From Diadema setosum (lineage: Eukaryota; Echinodermata; Echinoidea; Diadematoida; Diadematidae): a stretch of 64,000 nt of DNA. A program made the position numbers and the translations under genes. Below, one piece after another: positions 35,701 through 44,810 of this stretch; within the stretch, counting starts at the first letter, position 1; each line of letters opens with the position of its first letter. The DNA lies in assembly GCF_964275005.1 (NCBI RefSeq), contig NC_092706.1, positions 4,287,113 to 4,351,112 of the forward strand. The letters run 5' to 3'. The notes below the pieces were generated by a model. The model was not told the origin of the DNA. It saw nothing but the letters and a program-made list of their open reading frames with translations, and made no database searches.

Positions 35701-38700
35701 CTGCTCCATTTCGAATTTCTTCATTTCCATCTCTCTTTGTTCTTTCTCCCTTTCTCTTTCCCTTTCTCTTTCTTTTTCCTTTAATTCCATTTCTCTAGCC
35801 CTTTGCTCTCTTTCTATTTCTAACCTCATCTTCTCTTTCTCCAGTTCCATTTCTTTCTCCTTCATTTGCAATTTAGCAAGCTCAAGCCGTGTTTGATCTG
35901 AAATTTGAGCTTGATCTGGAGTGTCAATTTCTTCTTTGAGCTCCATGTGACCAGCTACCAAGTCAAGAATTTCTGCCTTTCTTACACCTTGTGGAACATC
36001 AACATTTAAATGCTGTGCAATAGCAGTCAAATCACATTTGCGTAACCTTTGCAAATCTTTGAGGGACAAATCTGTCCTCTGAACAAATGCCTGAACATCC
36101 ATTGTACTGATTGACATTGTCACATGTATTACACACAATGTACAATTGAACAATCAACTCAACTGATATTTTGTATGTACCAATATTCTGGATTCCGGAA
36201 CGTTCCAAATTCTAAGTTTTGGCTTTAAATTCACTTCCCGGACAAGCCCCCAATTTTGTTACGACCAAAATCACTCTGAGAATGATCGCACCAAAAGAAA
36301 CAATCAACTAATGTTCAGGCGGTTTATTAACAGTGATATTGTGGGTACAGACTCGTAATCGGTTTTCACATCAGTACAATAATGATCAATAAAACAATTA
36401 CAAATCAATATCACTTACACTTATTACATGCAATATCCCTGGAAATGTCCAAATACGATGCTCGATGCACAAAGGAATGGTCCACGATGCACCGATGAAT
36501 GATACCTTCGACGTAAATCCAGAGGTGCAGGTTACGATAGTCCAAAATATAAATCCGGGGTAAAATCCAAGTTATGTGTCCACAGCAAAACGTGCAAAAT
36601 CCAAACGTTATGACGACCACGTTCAGTTGATGTGTTGAATGACGATTCACTTTATAATGTCCAGCGAGGAATCCAGCCCGTCACAGCTTTGCCGCAACAA
36701 TGTCCGCTGACATTAAAATATGGAGTCTATCTCCAATGTAGGCAAATTAATTCTCTGCAGGCAAAATGTCTCCCAGGCCTTATCTCCACAAACACAGTTT
36801 GTATAGCAGGTCAGCAGGTAACACAGGACTGACTATAACAAGTCGTTTCAGAGCCAGAAGTGACGTAACTCTCAGAGCAGAGGTGTTGGGTACTCTGCCT
36901 ACCTCAGAATTTCTCCTGCTTATATACTATCCATTCACCCCTTTCTAGTACATTCTGTAATTTTCTCCAACCTGGGGCCACATACCTGAACATACTAGCA
37001 AGTCCAAATTCCAGGAATCCTGGATGACTCACTGCCTAATATGTGCATAACATCATTGCCAAAATTAACTACCAATCACATTGGGTTACAAGGGCAGTGC
37101 CTCACTCAGCCAGCACTTCCTAGAATATTCTGGAATGGGCAAAATCATTCTAGATTGAGTGAGCTATAATGTATTTCCTGTCACATGCATACATGTACTG
37201 TAGCTACATTGTATACCACATAGAAAATTCTCCACTGATCTGGTCAGCCTGTATGTACAATATCTATATCATATAGAATGTTCTCCATTAATCTGGTCAC
37301 CCTGTGTACATACACATTAAACAACCATGCATACAGCCTTGATACATGTACATAACTACTTGTGTGTACATTTGTGACAAGTCTTCCTTAGATGGTATTT
37401 AAGAATGTCTTTTAAAAGAGTAGCATGATGATTGAGGGGAAAATGTACACAAGTCTGGGAGGTGATTTCCCAGATCTAGACACCTTCATCAGATAAAACG
37501 ACAAGATGGTATTAATGGTGACAGGAGTGTGGTCGTACGGCGTGTTGATTGCGCACCATCAGCCATGAACAAGTTAGACACAAATAAGTCTGTTCAGCGG
37601 AAACCACATACAACTTGCTAAGTCATTCTAATGAGCAACAGAGTCGATGACAGAGAGCGTAATTGCCGAGGCCCGAAGTAATTTGTCCACTGATGGTGCT
37701 GTCTCATCAAAGACGGCATCACGTACCTGTACGAGCACAGCCGTGAAGTCTCCCAGATTTTTTTTTTTTTTCAGGAGGCCCCCTGGAAATTCCAATTTAT
37801 CTATCTCTCGATATCTTGTCCTGACAAGACGTCGTAAAACTTTTTACTCGTTGCGAATCAAGTGAAGTACACCAAGTATCTCACCGATCTCTCTCTTGAG
37901 CTCCACTGGTTTTGATCTAGGGACTGTCTGTAATGTCTTGAGACAGACCTCTACCTTCTCAGTGTGTTCTGTACAAACACTTGTGAGAAAAAGGTGTCTA
38001 CACATTTTCGCTAGATACCTGTATGATTGTGAAAGCAGGTATCTATTAAAAGTTCAGCTGACTGAGGAATTCAACAAGAGAGTTAGTTTTGACAGCGTAA
38101 ATGTGAAGACAGCATAGCAGTTGAGATGTGGGGAATTGGGGGAAAAGATGAAATCATAAACTGTTTTTGACTGTCTGTTATTCATCTTGGTGCATTTAAA
38201 AAAAAAAAAGAAGATGTTTCCTACTGACATGCATGGACATTTTGGCAAGGTCCCCATATTGAGAAGGAAGGGCTATGCTCCTTATTACTTGCTCAACAGT
38301 GAGGTTTAGTTGTAATGGGCAGTTTGGCGTGTGGGCTTGTACCGCCCTACGTCTTAGTGGTACTCAATTACATTTATACAGCACTGTTGGTGGAGAACTC
38401 GTTTGCATTGTGTTTGCAGGTAGAAAAAATTGACAGGTTGTTTGTTTGTTGTTTGTTTTTTGTGGAGGATATGACTTTGGTCATAACTTGCATATATTGC
38501 AGTGATGAAGTATGTGCTTGACATATCCTGAGACGAGTCATAATTAAAAACATATTCTAGTTCTAGAGAAAATGGGGCTTGTATGACACTTCTCATACAG
38601 TCCTGACTCTTGCAACGTCGTGATGGTTTGACCAAGTTAGGATTGGTGTACAATCCAAACGGTTTGTGTAGAGGACTCAGTGACAATCTTTTTTTATATT

Positions 38701-38988
38701 TGTACAGTTTTTTTCTTTATCAGTCCTTTACTCATGCTATCAGACTTTCATTCAAATCGCTTATTCTAGTGATCACATTGCTGTGAAATGAGTGCACAGT
38801 ACCTCGCCATCCATTCAGATTTGAAATTTTGTTCATCTCTCTTGTCTTACTTGCATCTTTCAGCCAAGAAACTTCCAAAGAATGACCAAGTGGGCGGAGC
38901 CAGCAGCGCGCAGAGGGGCGGATCCAGGGGCGGTGTGGACCTAACGCAAACTAACCAACAGTCGTCAGGGGGCTGCTGCAAAAACTAG
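13172..38988 (+). CDS. RAB5: RAB5 small GTPase (5 coding exons, 217 aa)
   Basis: Coding exons 13172-13331, 23226-23377, 25545-25667, 26977-27070 and 38864-38988 total 654 nt (217 aa plus stop); phases match at every junction. RAB5 is the early-endosome Rab that controls endocytic vesicle docking and homotypic endosome fusion through effectors such as EEA1 and rabaptin. Visible motifs: P-loop GESAVGKS at residues 26-33, switch I with T51, DTAGQE at 74-79 with catalytic Gln78, NKAD at 132-135, ETSAK at 160-164, and a C-terminal CCKN prenylation site (214-217). The start codon has A at -3 and G at +4. Length is close to vertebrate RAB5A (215 aa). Only the hypervariable tail differs clearly, being Gly/Ser-rich ([14 protein letters not shown]). 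Introns are 9.9, 2.2, 1.3 and 11.8 kb; the last contains an antisense LTR element. A single RAB5 ortholog is expected in invertebrates. Confidence 0.97.
17467..17560 (+). repeat. tRNA-derived SINE head (Pol III A and B boxes)
   Basis: An A-box-like TGGTCTAGTGG at 17481-17491 and a B-box GGTTCGAATC at 17525-17534 are 33 bp apart, the spacing found in tRNA genes. The flanks do not close a full acceptor stem or a clean anticodon arm, so this reads as a tRNA-derived SINE or decayed tRNA pseudogene rather than a working tRNA. Its 3' extent is unclear. Confidence 0.55.
18470..18879. mobile_element. 410-bp foldback MITE
   Basis: The ends are TTAAAGGGATCGTATAGT and, inverted, TTAAAGGGATGGTACAGT. Complementarity continues inward (TTTATTTGATGAAAATTGG at about 18592 against CCAATTTTCATCAAATAAA at about 18725) to a palindromic centre AGTGTGGGACCCACACT at about 18654. 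The whole element is one imperfect hairpin with arms near 200 bp. Confidence 0.75.
19446..19735. mobile_element. 290-bp palindromic foldback element
   Basis: The left arm from about 19474 (AGAGGAATGCATTAAATGCC) is matched inverted at 19687-19706. The inner parts (CCGAATTTTCGGGGGCCTCC and its complement) and outer parts (TAGCAATGATAATGTCA against its imperfect complement near 19710-19733) also pair. The loop side holds repeated TATCACTGTGA motifs that are themselves palindromic. Confidence 0.75.
20060..20445. mobile_element. Pogo/Tigger-like MITE with TA target duplication
   Basis: Both ends read CAGTTGAACCTCT inward, and TATCCGG motifs recur inside each end. TA flanks both sides (20058-20059 and 20446-20447). 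CAGT...TATCCGG termini are characteristic of pogo/Tigger DNA transposons. It is 386 bp with no transposase. Confidence 0.78.
21388..21432 (+). repeat. C12-A22-G11 homopolymer block
   Basis: Twelve C, 22 A and 11 G follow each other directly, so the C and G runs are a perfect inverted repeat with an all-A loop. Confidence 0.85.
22682..22857. mobile_element. 176-bp TIR element
   Basis: The ends GGGGCCTGTTGCA and (inverted) GGGGCCTGCTGCA frame a second inner inverted pair, CCTGAGAAAAACTC against GAGTTTTTCTCAGG, so most of the element can fold. No ORF. It lies about 370 bp upstream of RAB5 coding exon 2. Confidence 0.65.
23226..23377 (+). CDS. RAB5: RAB5 coding exon 2
   Basis: Acceptor CTCGCAG|CTG, donor CAA|GTAAGT. 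Encodes residues 54-104, including [19 protein letters not shown] (switch II, catalytic Gln78) and IVVYDIT. Confidence 0.96.
25545..25667 (+). CDS. RAB5: RAB5 coding exon 3
   Basis: Acceptor TTGCAG|GAG; donor GAG|GTGCAG is a weaker GT site. Encodes 41 residues (105-145) with [16 protein letters not shown] and the guanine-specificity GNKAD motif; phase 0 on both sides. Confidence 0.95.
26669..26791 (+). repeat. (GT)n followed by (CA)n, inverted pair in RAB5 intron 3
   Basis: A GT run (about 26669-26698) and a CA run (about 26763-26791) are complementary and about 65 bp apart, ending some 185 bp before coding exon 4. They could form a hairpin in the pre-mRNA. Confidence 0.85.
26977..27070 (+). 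CDS. RAB5: RAB5 coding exon 4
   Basis: Acceptor CGGCAG|GAG, donor ATAG|GTAAGC. Encodes residues 146-176 with the ETSAK motif (160-164) and leaves in phase 1. Its codon third positions are visibly GC-rich compared with the intron. Confidence 0.96.
27071..31460 (+). other. RAB5 intron 4, part before the retrotransposon
   Basis: 4.4 kb of intron without a recognisable gene; short frames are unremarkable. It contains small hairpins (for example GAATTGAAACA...TGTTTCAATTC near 29279-29311) and a G run at about 30191. Intron 4 resumes at 37384. Confidence 0.7.
31457..31460 (+). repeat. Target-site duplication AGTC (left)
   Basis: AGTC immediately precedes the LTR start TGTTACG. The same four bases follow the other LTR at 37380-37383, as expected of an integrase-made duplication. 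Confidence 0.75.
31461..32583 (-). repeat. LTR (3' LTR in element orientation)
   Basis: Begins TGTTACGACC and ends TTTGTGACA; 1,123 bp. The sequence matches 36257-37379 throughout on side-by-side reading. It contains a 79-aa frame duplicated in both LTRs, which has no recognised function. Confidence 0.95.
32584..32593 (-). other. Candidate polypurine tract
   Basis: In element orientation the 10 bases GGGGGATGG-type purine stretch directly abut the 3' LTR start (TGTCAC), the position of a plus-strand primer. Confidence 0.45.
32911..36153 (-). CDS. Retrotransposon Gag-protease-integrase polyprotein (RT absent)
   Basis: An uninterrupted frame of 1080 codons; likely true start at Met13 or Met18. 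Order seen: an N-terminal helical region (about 25-70), a Lys/Glu-rich coiled coil (about 88-165), a SCAN-like Gag core (about 176-345), one CCHC zinc knuckle (C402, C405, H410, C415), an aspartic protease with DTGAS at 492-496, a linker (600-690), an integrase zinc-binding region (H732, H739, C766-C772), an integrase core with D803, D862 and E898 (35 residues between the last two), and a GPY/F module (FSGPY near 1035) just before the stop. No YxDD motif or other RT/RNase H block occurs in the frame or in the 327 bp behind it. All catalytic residues that are present look intact. Gag of this lineage is related to the vertebrate SCAN domain. Confidence 0.92.
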   Translation of the reverse strand: MFNCTLCVIHVTMSISTMDVQAFVQRTDLSLKDLQRLRKCDLTAIAQHLNVDVPQGVRKAEILDLVAGHMELKEEIDTPDQAQISDQTRLELAKLQMKEKEMELEKEKMRLEIEREQRAREMELKEKEREREREREKEQREMEMKKFEMEQQMKLREMEMAHAQTVGNRERAPSEFDLAKNIRLVPKFEENRVDAYFVSFEKVADSLNWPQEFWPMLLQSVFVGKAADVYSSLSKEQSRDYATVKKAVLNAYELVPEAYRHKFRNSYRKPGQTHVEFAREKEMMFDRWYRSLKVDQDFDNLREVVLLEEFKKSVAFSVRSHLDDHKVTSLHKAALMADEYELTHRNDNRPPFRNFSGNKRDKNQSSNPKNAGSEKGTSSETSSVPKPQSDKGSSTSANVIKCFHCNKTGHVKSQCWKLQNKTKKDMGFVMSKSVLPENSVPFSETQAIESQSPKFKDRLKQVDESYRSFLFDGEVTPCTSGEAGKPVVILRDTGASQSLMVDGGMTFPPDSAVNAKVLIQTVDGSYMSVPLYRVDLKCDLVSGPVTVGVVPELPMVGIDFLLGNDLAGDKVVASPVVSDKPVVVAETEQLQEEFPGIFPDCVVTRSQARRAVQDDADSVDVEENSGVWLAETFFKDLNDGVAVLGSEANSDGLFSKSSLVEAQQADSELKGLSQTACSEAEAEKVPECYYVKDGILMRKWRPPHRPADEDWTVVRQVVVPPCYRGEILRIAHELPVGGHLGVRKTKDRIMRHFYWPGLNVDVAEFCKTCHTCQVAGKPQHSVKPAPLIPIPAFEEPFSRVLVDCVGPLPRTRSGHKYLLTIMDMSTRFPEAIPLRNITAKTVVDALVQFFTRYGLPKEVQSDQGSNFMSGIFQEVMYRLGVKQLKSSAYHPQSQGALERYHQTLKTMIRAFCEEYPEDWDKGIPFLLFATRDSPNESTGFSPFELVYGHEVRGPLKLIKEKFMIEDDEVHLLDYVSKFRERLSKACEVAREHLKVSQDSMKRKADKNAKARTFKPGDKVLVLLPIQGEPLKAKFSGPYCVKKKFNDVNYVISTPDRCKEQRMCHVNMLKECYDQKSVGVT
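36235..36252 (-). other. Primer-binding site, tRNA-Pro-like
   Basis: In element orientation, TGGGGGCTTGTCCGGGAA starts 4 nt after the 5' LTR. It matches the tRNA-Pro primer site familiar from murine-type retroviruses at 16 of 18 positions, with one internal mismatch (position 9). Confidence 0.75.
36257..37379 (-). repeat. LTR (5' LTR in element orientation)
   Basis: 1,123 bp, matching 31461-32583 with a constant offset of 4,796. It ends TTTGTGACA and is followed by the AGTC duplication at 37380-37383. Transcription of the element would start here on the minus strand, against RAB5. Confidence 0.95.
38864..38988 (+). CDS. RAB5: RAB5 coding exon 5 (C-terminal tail, CCKN)
   Basis: Acceptor CTTTCAG|CCA joins the phase-1 donor of exon 4 to restore AIAKKLPKN. 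The tail is Gly/Ser/Arg-rich, then VDLTQTNQQ and CCKN before TAG. The two cysteines are the expected geranylgeranylation sites. Positions 38914-38928 are identical to the terminal repeat of a hAT-like MITE (45159-45173). Confidence 0.95.
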
Positions 38989-39625
38989 CAAAGGGCCGCT
39001 GGAGGGACGGTTGTCGGTATCTTATGAGAGACAGTGAGACAGGGCAAAACTCAGCGTGGGTTTGCCCAGCAGCAGCCGACGAGTCAGCGACATATCAGTC
39101 AACATTCTAGCAACTAATCAGATATCCCTTTTAACAGCCAACGTGTGTTTCAAATTCCCCTTTGTGATTTTTCAGTAAACAAGTCTGTATATCAAAAAGA
39201 ATTCAAGTATTACCAACGGTTCTCCTTTCCTTTTCATGATGTGTGGTGTGGGAAAGAAGAAAAAAGAAATCCTTGGACCCTCCCATGCATATGTTTTCAT
39301 ATCCTGAATTGGGTCACAATTGTCAGGCCTGGTAGAGAAAGAAAAAAAATAGCACTCTGTTCCCAAGTACCATGAATTCTTGGAAATCACAAGCTACCCT
39401 TTTACAGTTGACTTCTACCCTAGAATACTATTCACCTCTGACTTGGGGGGCGTCCAAAGGCTGATGATACACTGTATTACGCTCATCAGCCGTTATTTGC
39501 CAAGTTTTGTGTTGCAGGGTGGGAATCCAAGCTAGGGGTGAAATATTCCACCCCCAATAATGTGGACACAAAGAGAAGCCATCTGTGGAAGGATAGGAGA
39601 AAATATTCATGGTTAAATTTGTATG

Positions 39626-39631
39626 AATAAA
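39626..39631 (+). terminator. Candidate proximal RAB5 poly(A) signal
   Basis: AATAAA 638 nt after the stop codon. No strong downstream GT-rich element was noted, so use is uncertain. Confidence 0.3.
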
Positions 39632-40649
39632 TGTAAAGATGTGATCACCATCCCACGCAAATCCATCCACAACAAGGGATTCCTCCTGTGCAGCAAGAAA
39701 TTAACATGTTCATAGACAACAATATGTATATTAAAACAAAATGTAATGGTTGTTGAATATAAATAAGTACAAAAAACAAAGTGAATGTTATTGTAAATAT
39801 GAATTATATGCTTATTATTTGTATCATGTGTTCCAATATTTCTTTATTCCCATTTCTTTCAAAGTATACCAGTAATCTTGCAGTATAGTTATCACCCTCA
39901 TAAAGTCTCCTGTGGTTGGTTATTTTTACGGTGGGAAAGAAGTTGCCCTTTATAGCTCCTTGTCTCACTAACATGTGTATGTGTATGGCCTCTATATTTT
40001 CTAAGAAATCATTTACTACGGCGAGCGTCAGCCGTCCTTCGATGCCGTCGCAACGTGATGCAGTTCCAGTATACGCCTGGCAGAATTGTAGCTGTAGAGA
40101 ACTGGTTTCATTGTAGCGAGCAGAAGCAGACGTATCTGTGTGTGTTATATCTCAGCCAGTTCACCCCAGAGTTCCAACCTGTGTCGCTGGTAGATATGTC
40201 TGACAAAATGTTCAAGTCTTTTAAGAGTTAAGTTATAGTTGGTGGTTTGCTCTTAGCAGCAAACTGTGTGGTCTGTAGGGAGAGATTGTACACAAGGAAA
40301 TGGGGACATCATCTTTTTTTTCTTTCTTTCTTTTATTCTATCTCTTTTTTTCTGCGCTGTGGGCGTTCCTCTTTGTGTGTGCGTGCGTGTGTGTGTATGT
40401 ATGTCTGTAGGTGGCTGGACATATGAGTGAATTTTAAAACTGGTAATTCATTGTTTATAAAGACAGATCAAAACAATCCAGATGCTAATATTTTTATGGT
40501 CTACACCAAGTAAACTTGTGGGTGTGTAAGTGCATGTGTGCGTGTGTGTGTGTGTGTGTGAGTTTGTTTGTTCGTTCTGTTTGTGTATGTTTTGTTAGTG
40601 CAAGCACACTCGATGCACTCTGAAAATGTGTACGAGAAGATCATTAATG

Positions 40650-40825
40650 CAGCGCTGCACACTGGCACTGGTCCGACGGTTCCTGACCAGTAAAAATTAC
40701 TGTCAGACCAGTAGCTTTTTCAGGAATGGACCAGTAAAACATAGAAAAACTTGGTACCTACTGGCGAAACAGACAGGTCGGACCAGTGAAAAAAAAAAAG
40801 AAAAAAGAGTTAGTGTGCAGCCCTG
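40650..40825. mobile_element. hAT-like MITE with ATTAATG direct repeats
   Basis: The ends CAGCGCTGCACACT and (inverted) CAGGGCTGCACACT differ at one base. The 7-bp ATTAATG occurs on both flanks (40643-40649 and 40826-40832). Duplications near 8 bp with CAGNGCTGCAC ends fit the hAT superfamily. Repeated GACCAGTA motifs occur inside. Confidence 0.75.
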
Positions 40826-43460
40826 ATTAATGAACGTGGAAAGTAGACCATCCATAGGTATGCATAATTGATCATTGAACTTTCTGCTTTAAATGGCAAC
40901 AAGAGGCACATGTACATGTCTTTTTTTCTTGTTGCCTTTCTCAAGAGTCCATAGATTCCTTTCTCAGAAGCTGAAATGGTGAGAACCTACATAACAGATC
41001 ACGCTGACAACTTTTTTTCCATTTTTGTTGAAATCCATCTTTAAATTTTTGCCAGGCTAATGATAAGGAGACATATTTAATTCATACAGGTTGTACGAGA
41101 TGGGTATCTTTATCTCTCCTTTTCTGCTTTCAAAGTTTAGATTATATACTTGGGATTTGGTCAGCGGTTGTATAATTCAGAGAAAAACTTATTTGTAAAA
41201 ACCTTAGCCAGATTATGTAGACAAATGATCAATGATATTCTTATGTATTCAGTTGACCAACTGGCTAGATGCGTTCTCTTATTGACCAATTTGATGCACT
41301 CTGCTAGAAGGCATTATACAAGCACTGTGCCAGCCGCTGCGATTGACCCATCTTCATTTATTTGAATATGTTCCTATTTTTCTAAACCCCCAGCAATTTG
41401 AAGTGTATGGAAATCACTTGCCATGCATTGGAGAATTGAGTGTGTATTCTCTGCCAGCATCTACATAAACAATGAAACTTATCAATACCAATGGCACATA
41501 CCATTACTTCTGATGAAAACAGACATAATTAGATCTAATTTTGTTTCCAGTTGCCAATGTGAATTCTCCCCATTGCATATAACTATGAAAACTCAAACAG
41601 CGGCAGCGCCGTTTAATTTCATTATCAACGGTGTGGCATCAACGCTTCGACGATGCACAGCGCAAGCTCTAGTTGGTCATACACGCAAACATGGAGCATT
41701 TTTTCCATCTCAAAACTACCACAGTTTTGTAGATTTTCTTGGGAATTGTTGCATGTTGGTTAAAGAAAGGTCACATAAGTTCTGAAAATGCATTTCTGTT
41801 GTGAAGTGACAATCTTTTCAGACTTGATAAAAAAAAAATAAAAAATTAAATGTGGTTTGAATACAGCACATTATGCCCTGCCCATGCCTGATGCACAGTG
41901 ATTCTGTATTACTGGGTGTGCACAAGAGAACACCGAAAATTCAACCCCGCTTGACCTCCGTGTGTTGCACGCGGGTGCTTGAGATCACCTCATTCATTTT
42001 CTAGTAGCATATGACCAGCTTACGCACCCAACCCCTATGACAAAATGTTCACATTTATATGCGATTGGGAGAATTGCTGTGTTGAAAAGGTTGTACTTAA
42101 AAGGTGCCCTTTGACAATCTTTGAGATGATAAACCACTGTGATATTTTGCCTTTTTAGCATTTTGTTTTATGAACTTTTCTAGGGAATAGCTTTCTTGCT
42201 CGTGTAATATTTAGCAAAAGACATCTTATGCTTTCAGATTGGAAATTTCATGTGGGGGAAGGGGAAAAAAAAGCCATGCTGAATATGCCAATCATCTGCA
42301 CTAGCTAAGTACTGGTTTGCACTCGGTAAACTTATGGACAATACGAAATATTTATGTGCTTATCTTTGTCTTTTCCTTTTCTTTTGCGCTGAGGACGAGA
42401 AAATGGTGTTTCCGAGATTTTATACCCACATGTATGCAGGATTTGTTTATGTCGCATGCTAGTATATTTTAAGTGCATGTAGGATTTTTGTACATTTCTT
42501 GTCTCCGGTTCCTGCTGTGTGGGTGGGGAAACACTGAAAGGATTTCTGTACGGAATTAGCTTTCATTTTGTTTTTCACCTGTTTTCATTTTAACCATGTA
42601 TCACCCCTCCATGCTAGATAATGATCACAGGAAGGGAGATTAGCTTCACATTTTTCGTAGCAAATTGCTGTCGAGGTCTGTATGGTTTCTAGTCACATCA
42701 AAAACACAGCAGAGAACTGTAAAGCTACCAGAACAAGCACATGTTTTATGCATCTGACATTCTGGAGTGTGGTGTGGCACTTTAAATCAGCATCGTTGGA
42801 CAGGACATGCTAGACTTGTTTTCCAGACCCCATGTGGTGTGCAATTCTGTTGGTACCCAAAGAGCACTGTAGCCCTACCCATGTACATGGTGCCAGGTAT
42901 GTAGTAAGCAGGTTGTCACTCCGTGCCTGTTACGCAGAGGAGCACTCCAGCACCCCTTAGAAGTGTCCTCTGGGGGCAAGACTTCACACATTATGTAGAT
43001 CAGTCTATCTCACAGATGTGCATATGAACTTGTGGTAATGGCACGGCAGAACTGACCCACAATATAAGGATTTAGGTAGTAAGTGGTCGATGTAAATACG
43101 AGTGGGCGAGCGCTGTTTGAGTTCTGTATGAAACCGACAGCAAACAAAGTAAAGCATATTAATATATACTCGTAATTTTGGGATCATGTAAATGTTCTTC
43201 GTGAAAAAAAAAAACAAATGGATATTATTTAAGATGAGCTGTTAGACGTATCAGCTAGGAAATGCTAGGTTCATGATTTTGATGATCTTTTATCCTTATC
43301 AACATTGCCAGTAGTTTAAGATCAAGGGACTTCAATATTTCTCTTCAGTGATATGCATCTCACTTTGTAAACATGATTGACTACATTTAGAAGACATGGA
43401 AAGAAGGGAATAGCAAACTTTTAGGCACTGTCATAATTATTAGCATTGCTTTTGTTGTCT

Positions 43461-43461
<1 letters not shown>

Positions 43462-43552
<91 letters not shown>

Positions 43553-43626
43553 GTTATTATTATTATTATTACTATTACTATTATTATTATTATTATTATT
43601 ATTGTTATTATTGTTATTGTTATTAT
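43462..43626 (+). repeat. (TTA)n microsatellite
   Basis: About 165 bp of TTA units with a few ACT and GTT variants. It creates spurious poly-Leu and poly-Asn frames on either strand. Confidence 0.95.
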
Positions 43627-44308
43627 TCAAATTATTGTTAGTTGTTTCAGTTTTGCTTTTGCTATGTGTTTGTAGAGTATGAAAAATATGATAATGTTCA
43701 CATTTGGCCCTCTGGCTGCTTAACCTGAAATCCAAGGGATCAACACATGGTGGAACTGCACATTTATCTAAGTAACATGCATTTTTTAAGTAGCAAAGAA
43801 TTTTAAAAAGCAAGTCATTTGGATTGCATGAAACTATGCAGAATGAAACTTGCAGCAGTGTTTTGTAGAATGGCTTGAGAATTTTCTTTGCTAAGGTGGA
43901 ACTTGGTGGGGAGTTAGTTTGTGTATTATTTTCTTTGGACGTTCAGACGTTTGAATGCTTGTGTTCAAGGCAAGGGATATTTTGATATTTATACGTGACA
44001 CTACCAAGCTCTAACTTTAAGATACTATTGTTACAGCAGTGCAGTGTAGCCAAACAGGAATGAATGTTGAATGTATGTCCTCATATTGGAATGGTTTCAC
44101 TATGTCCCGACATTACAATGTAGTTTAAGGTGTATTTTATTTCTTTTCTCGTCGTAATGTATTGATCATGCTTGTTCTATCCCAACAAAAAAAAAGAAGG
44201 AAAAAATGTTGAAGAAAATGATGTAATTTAGAGAAAATTGAATGAAACGTCAATGTGTATACTATTTACCATGTAAAATGGCATATGTGTACTCCGTTCA
44301 CAGTGCGA

Positions 44309-44318
44309 AATAAATAAA
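44309..44318 (+). terminator. Candidate distal RAB5 poly(A) signal (two overlapping AATAAA)
   Basis: AATAAATAAA, followed within about 30-60 nt by GT-rich sequence (TCTGTCATTTCTTGTGT). It is the best plus-strand signal after RAB5. Confidence 0.5.
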
Positions 44319-44810
44319 ACAATTTTGCTATGGAACACGGGTCTCTCTGTCATTTCTTGTGTACATGCACTACGACCTGTATTACAGTAGATTTGCCCAA
44401 GAACCTCTAGTACTAGTAAGTTGAAATGTCATCGGTACATGTAAAATATGTGCTCCATCATCCAGAACAACTTGCTGTGTAATATGCATTTATATGTATA
44501 TGTACATGTACATAGTATATCATCATATGATCATACATGTGTTTTGAAAACAAGGCTTCGTACAACAATGTCGTGAGTGGGTACATAGTTGAAGTCAAAG
44601 AGTACTATATACCTTTTTGCAAGAAGAGCAAAGTTGGCCATTTGCCACCTTGGACACAACAACAGACATTGTATTGTAAGAGACGATCATTTGGCTTCCT
44701 GTTGAAAGATGTTATTGTTGGCCAACTGGCGACATTGGCAAAATGCAACTGCAGTTAAATACACTGTACAGTGTTTTATGTCAGATTCAGTATTATTTGA
44801 AATGTACAGA

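Larger units (their letters stand above)
31461..37379 (-). mobile_element. Ty3/gypsy LTR retrotransposon, Gmr1-like, lacking RT-RNase H
   Basis: A 5.9-kb element in RAB5 intron 4, in antisense orientation. Two 1,123-bp LTRs (TG...CA ends), 4-bp AGTC duplications, a tRNA-Pro-like primer site and one long ORF are visible. The LTRs look identical base for base, implying a very recent insertion, possibly still polymorphic. The ORF encodes Gag, protease and integrase; only 327 bp lie between its stop and the 3' LTR. In Gmr1-type elements integrase precedes RT, so the missing RT-RNase H is a loss after integrase rather than between protease and integrase. The element must rely on reverse transcriptase supplied in trans. 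Confidence 0.9.
38989..44335 (+). other. RAB5: Probable RAB5 3' UTR (about 5.3 kb)
   Basis: No gene is recognised after the RAB5 stop until overlapping poly(A) signals at 44309-44318, followed by GT-rich sequence. An earlier AATAAA at 39626-39631 could give a short 640-nt UTR. If the long form is used, it includes a hAT-like MITE (40650-40825) and a (TTA)n tract (43462-43626). Confidence 0.5.

Noticed and set aside
43421..43813. 130-aa poly-Asn and 78-aa poly-Leu frames
   Set aside because: Produced by the (TTA)n tract at 43462-43626 in opposite strands.
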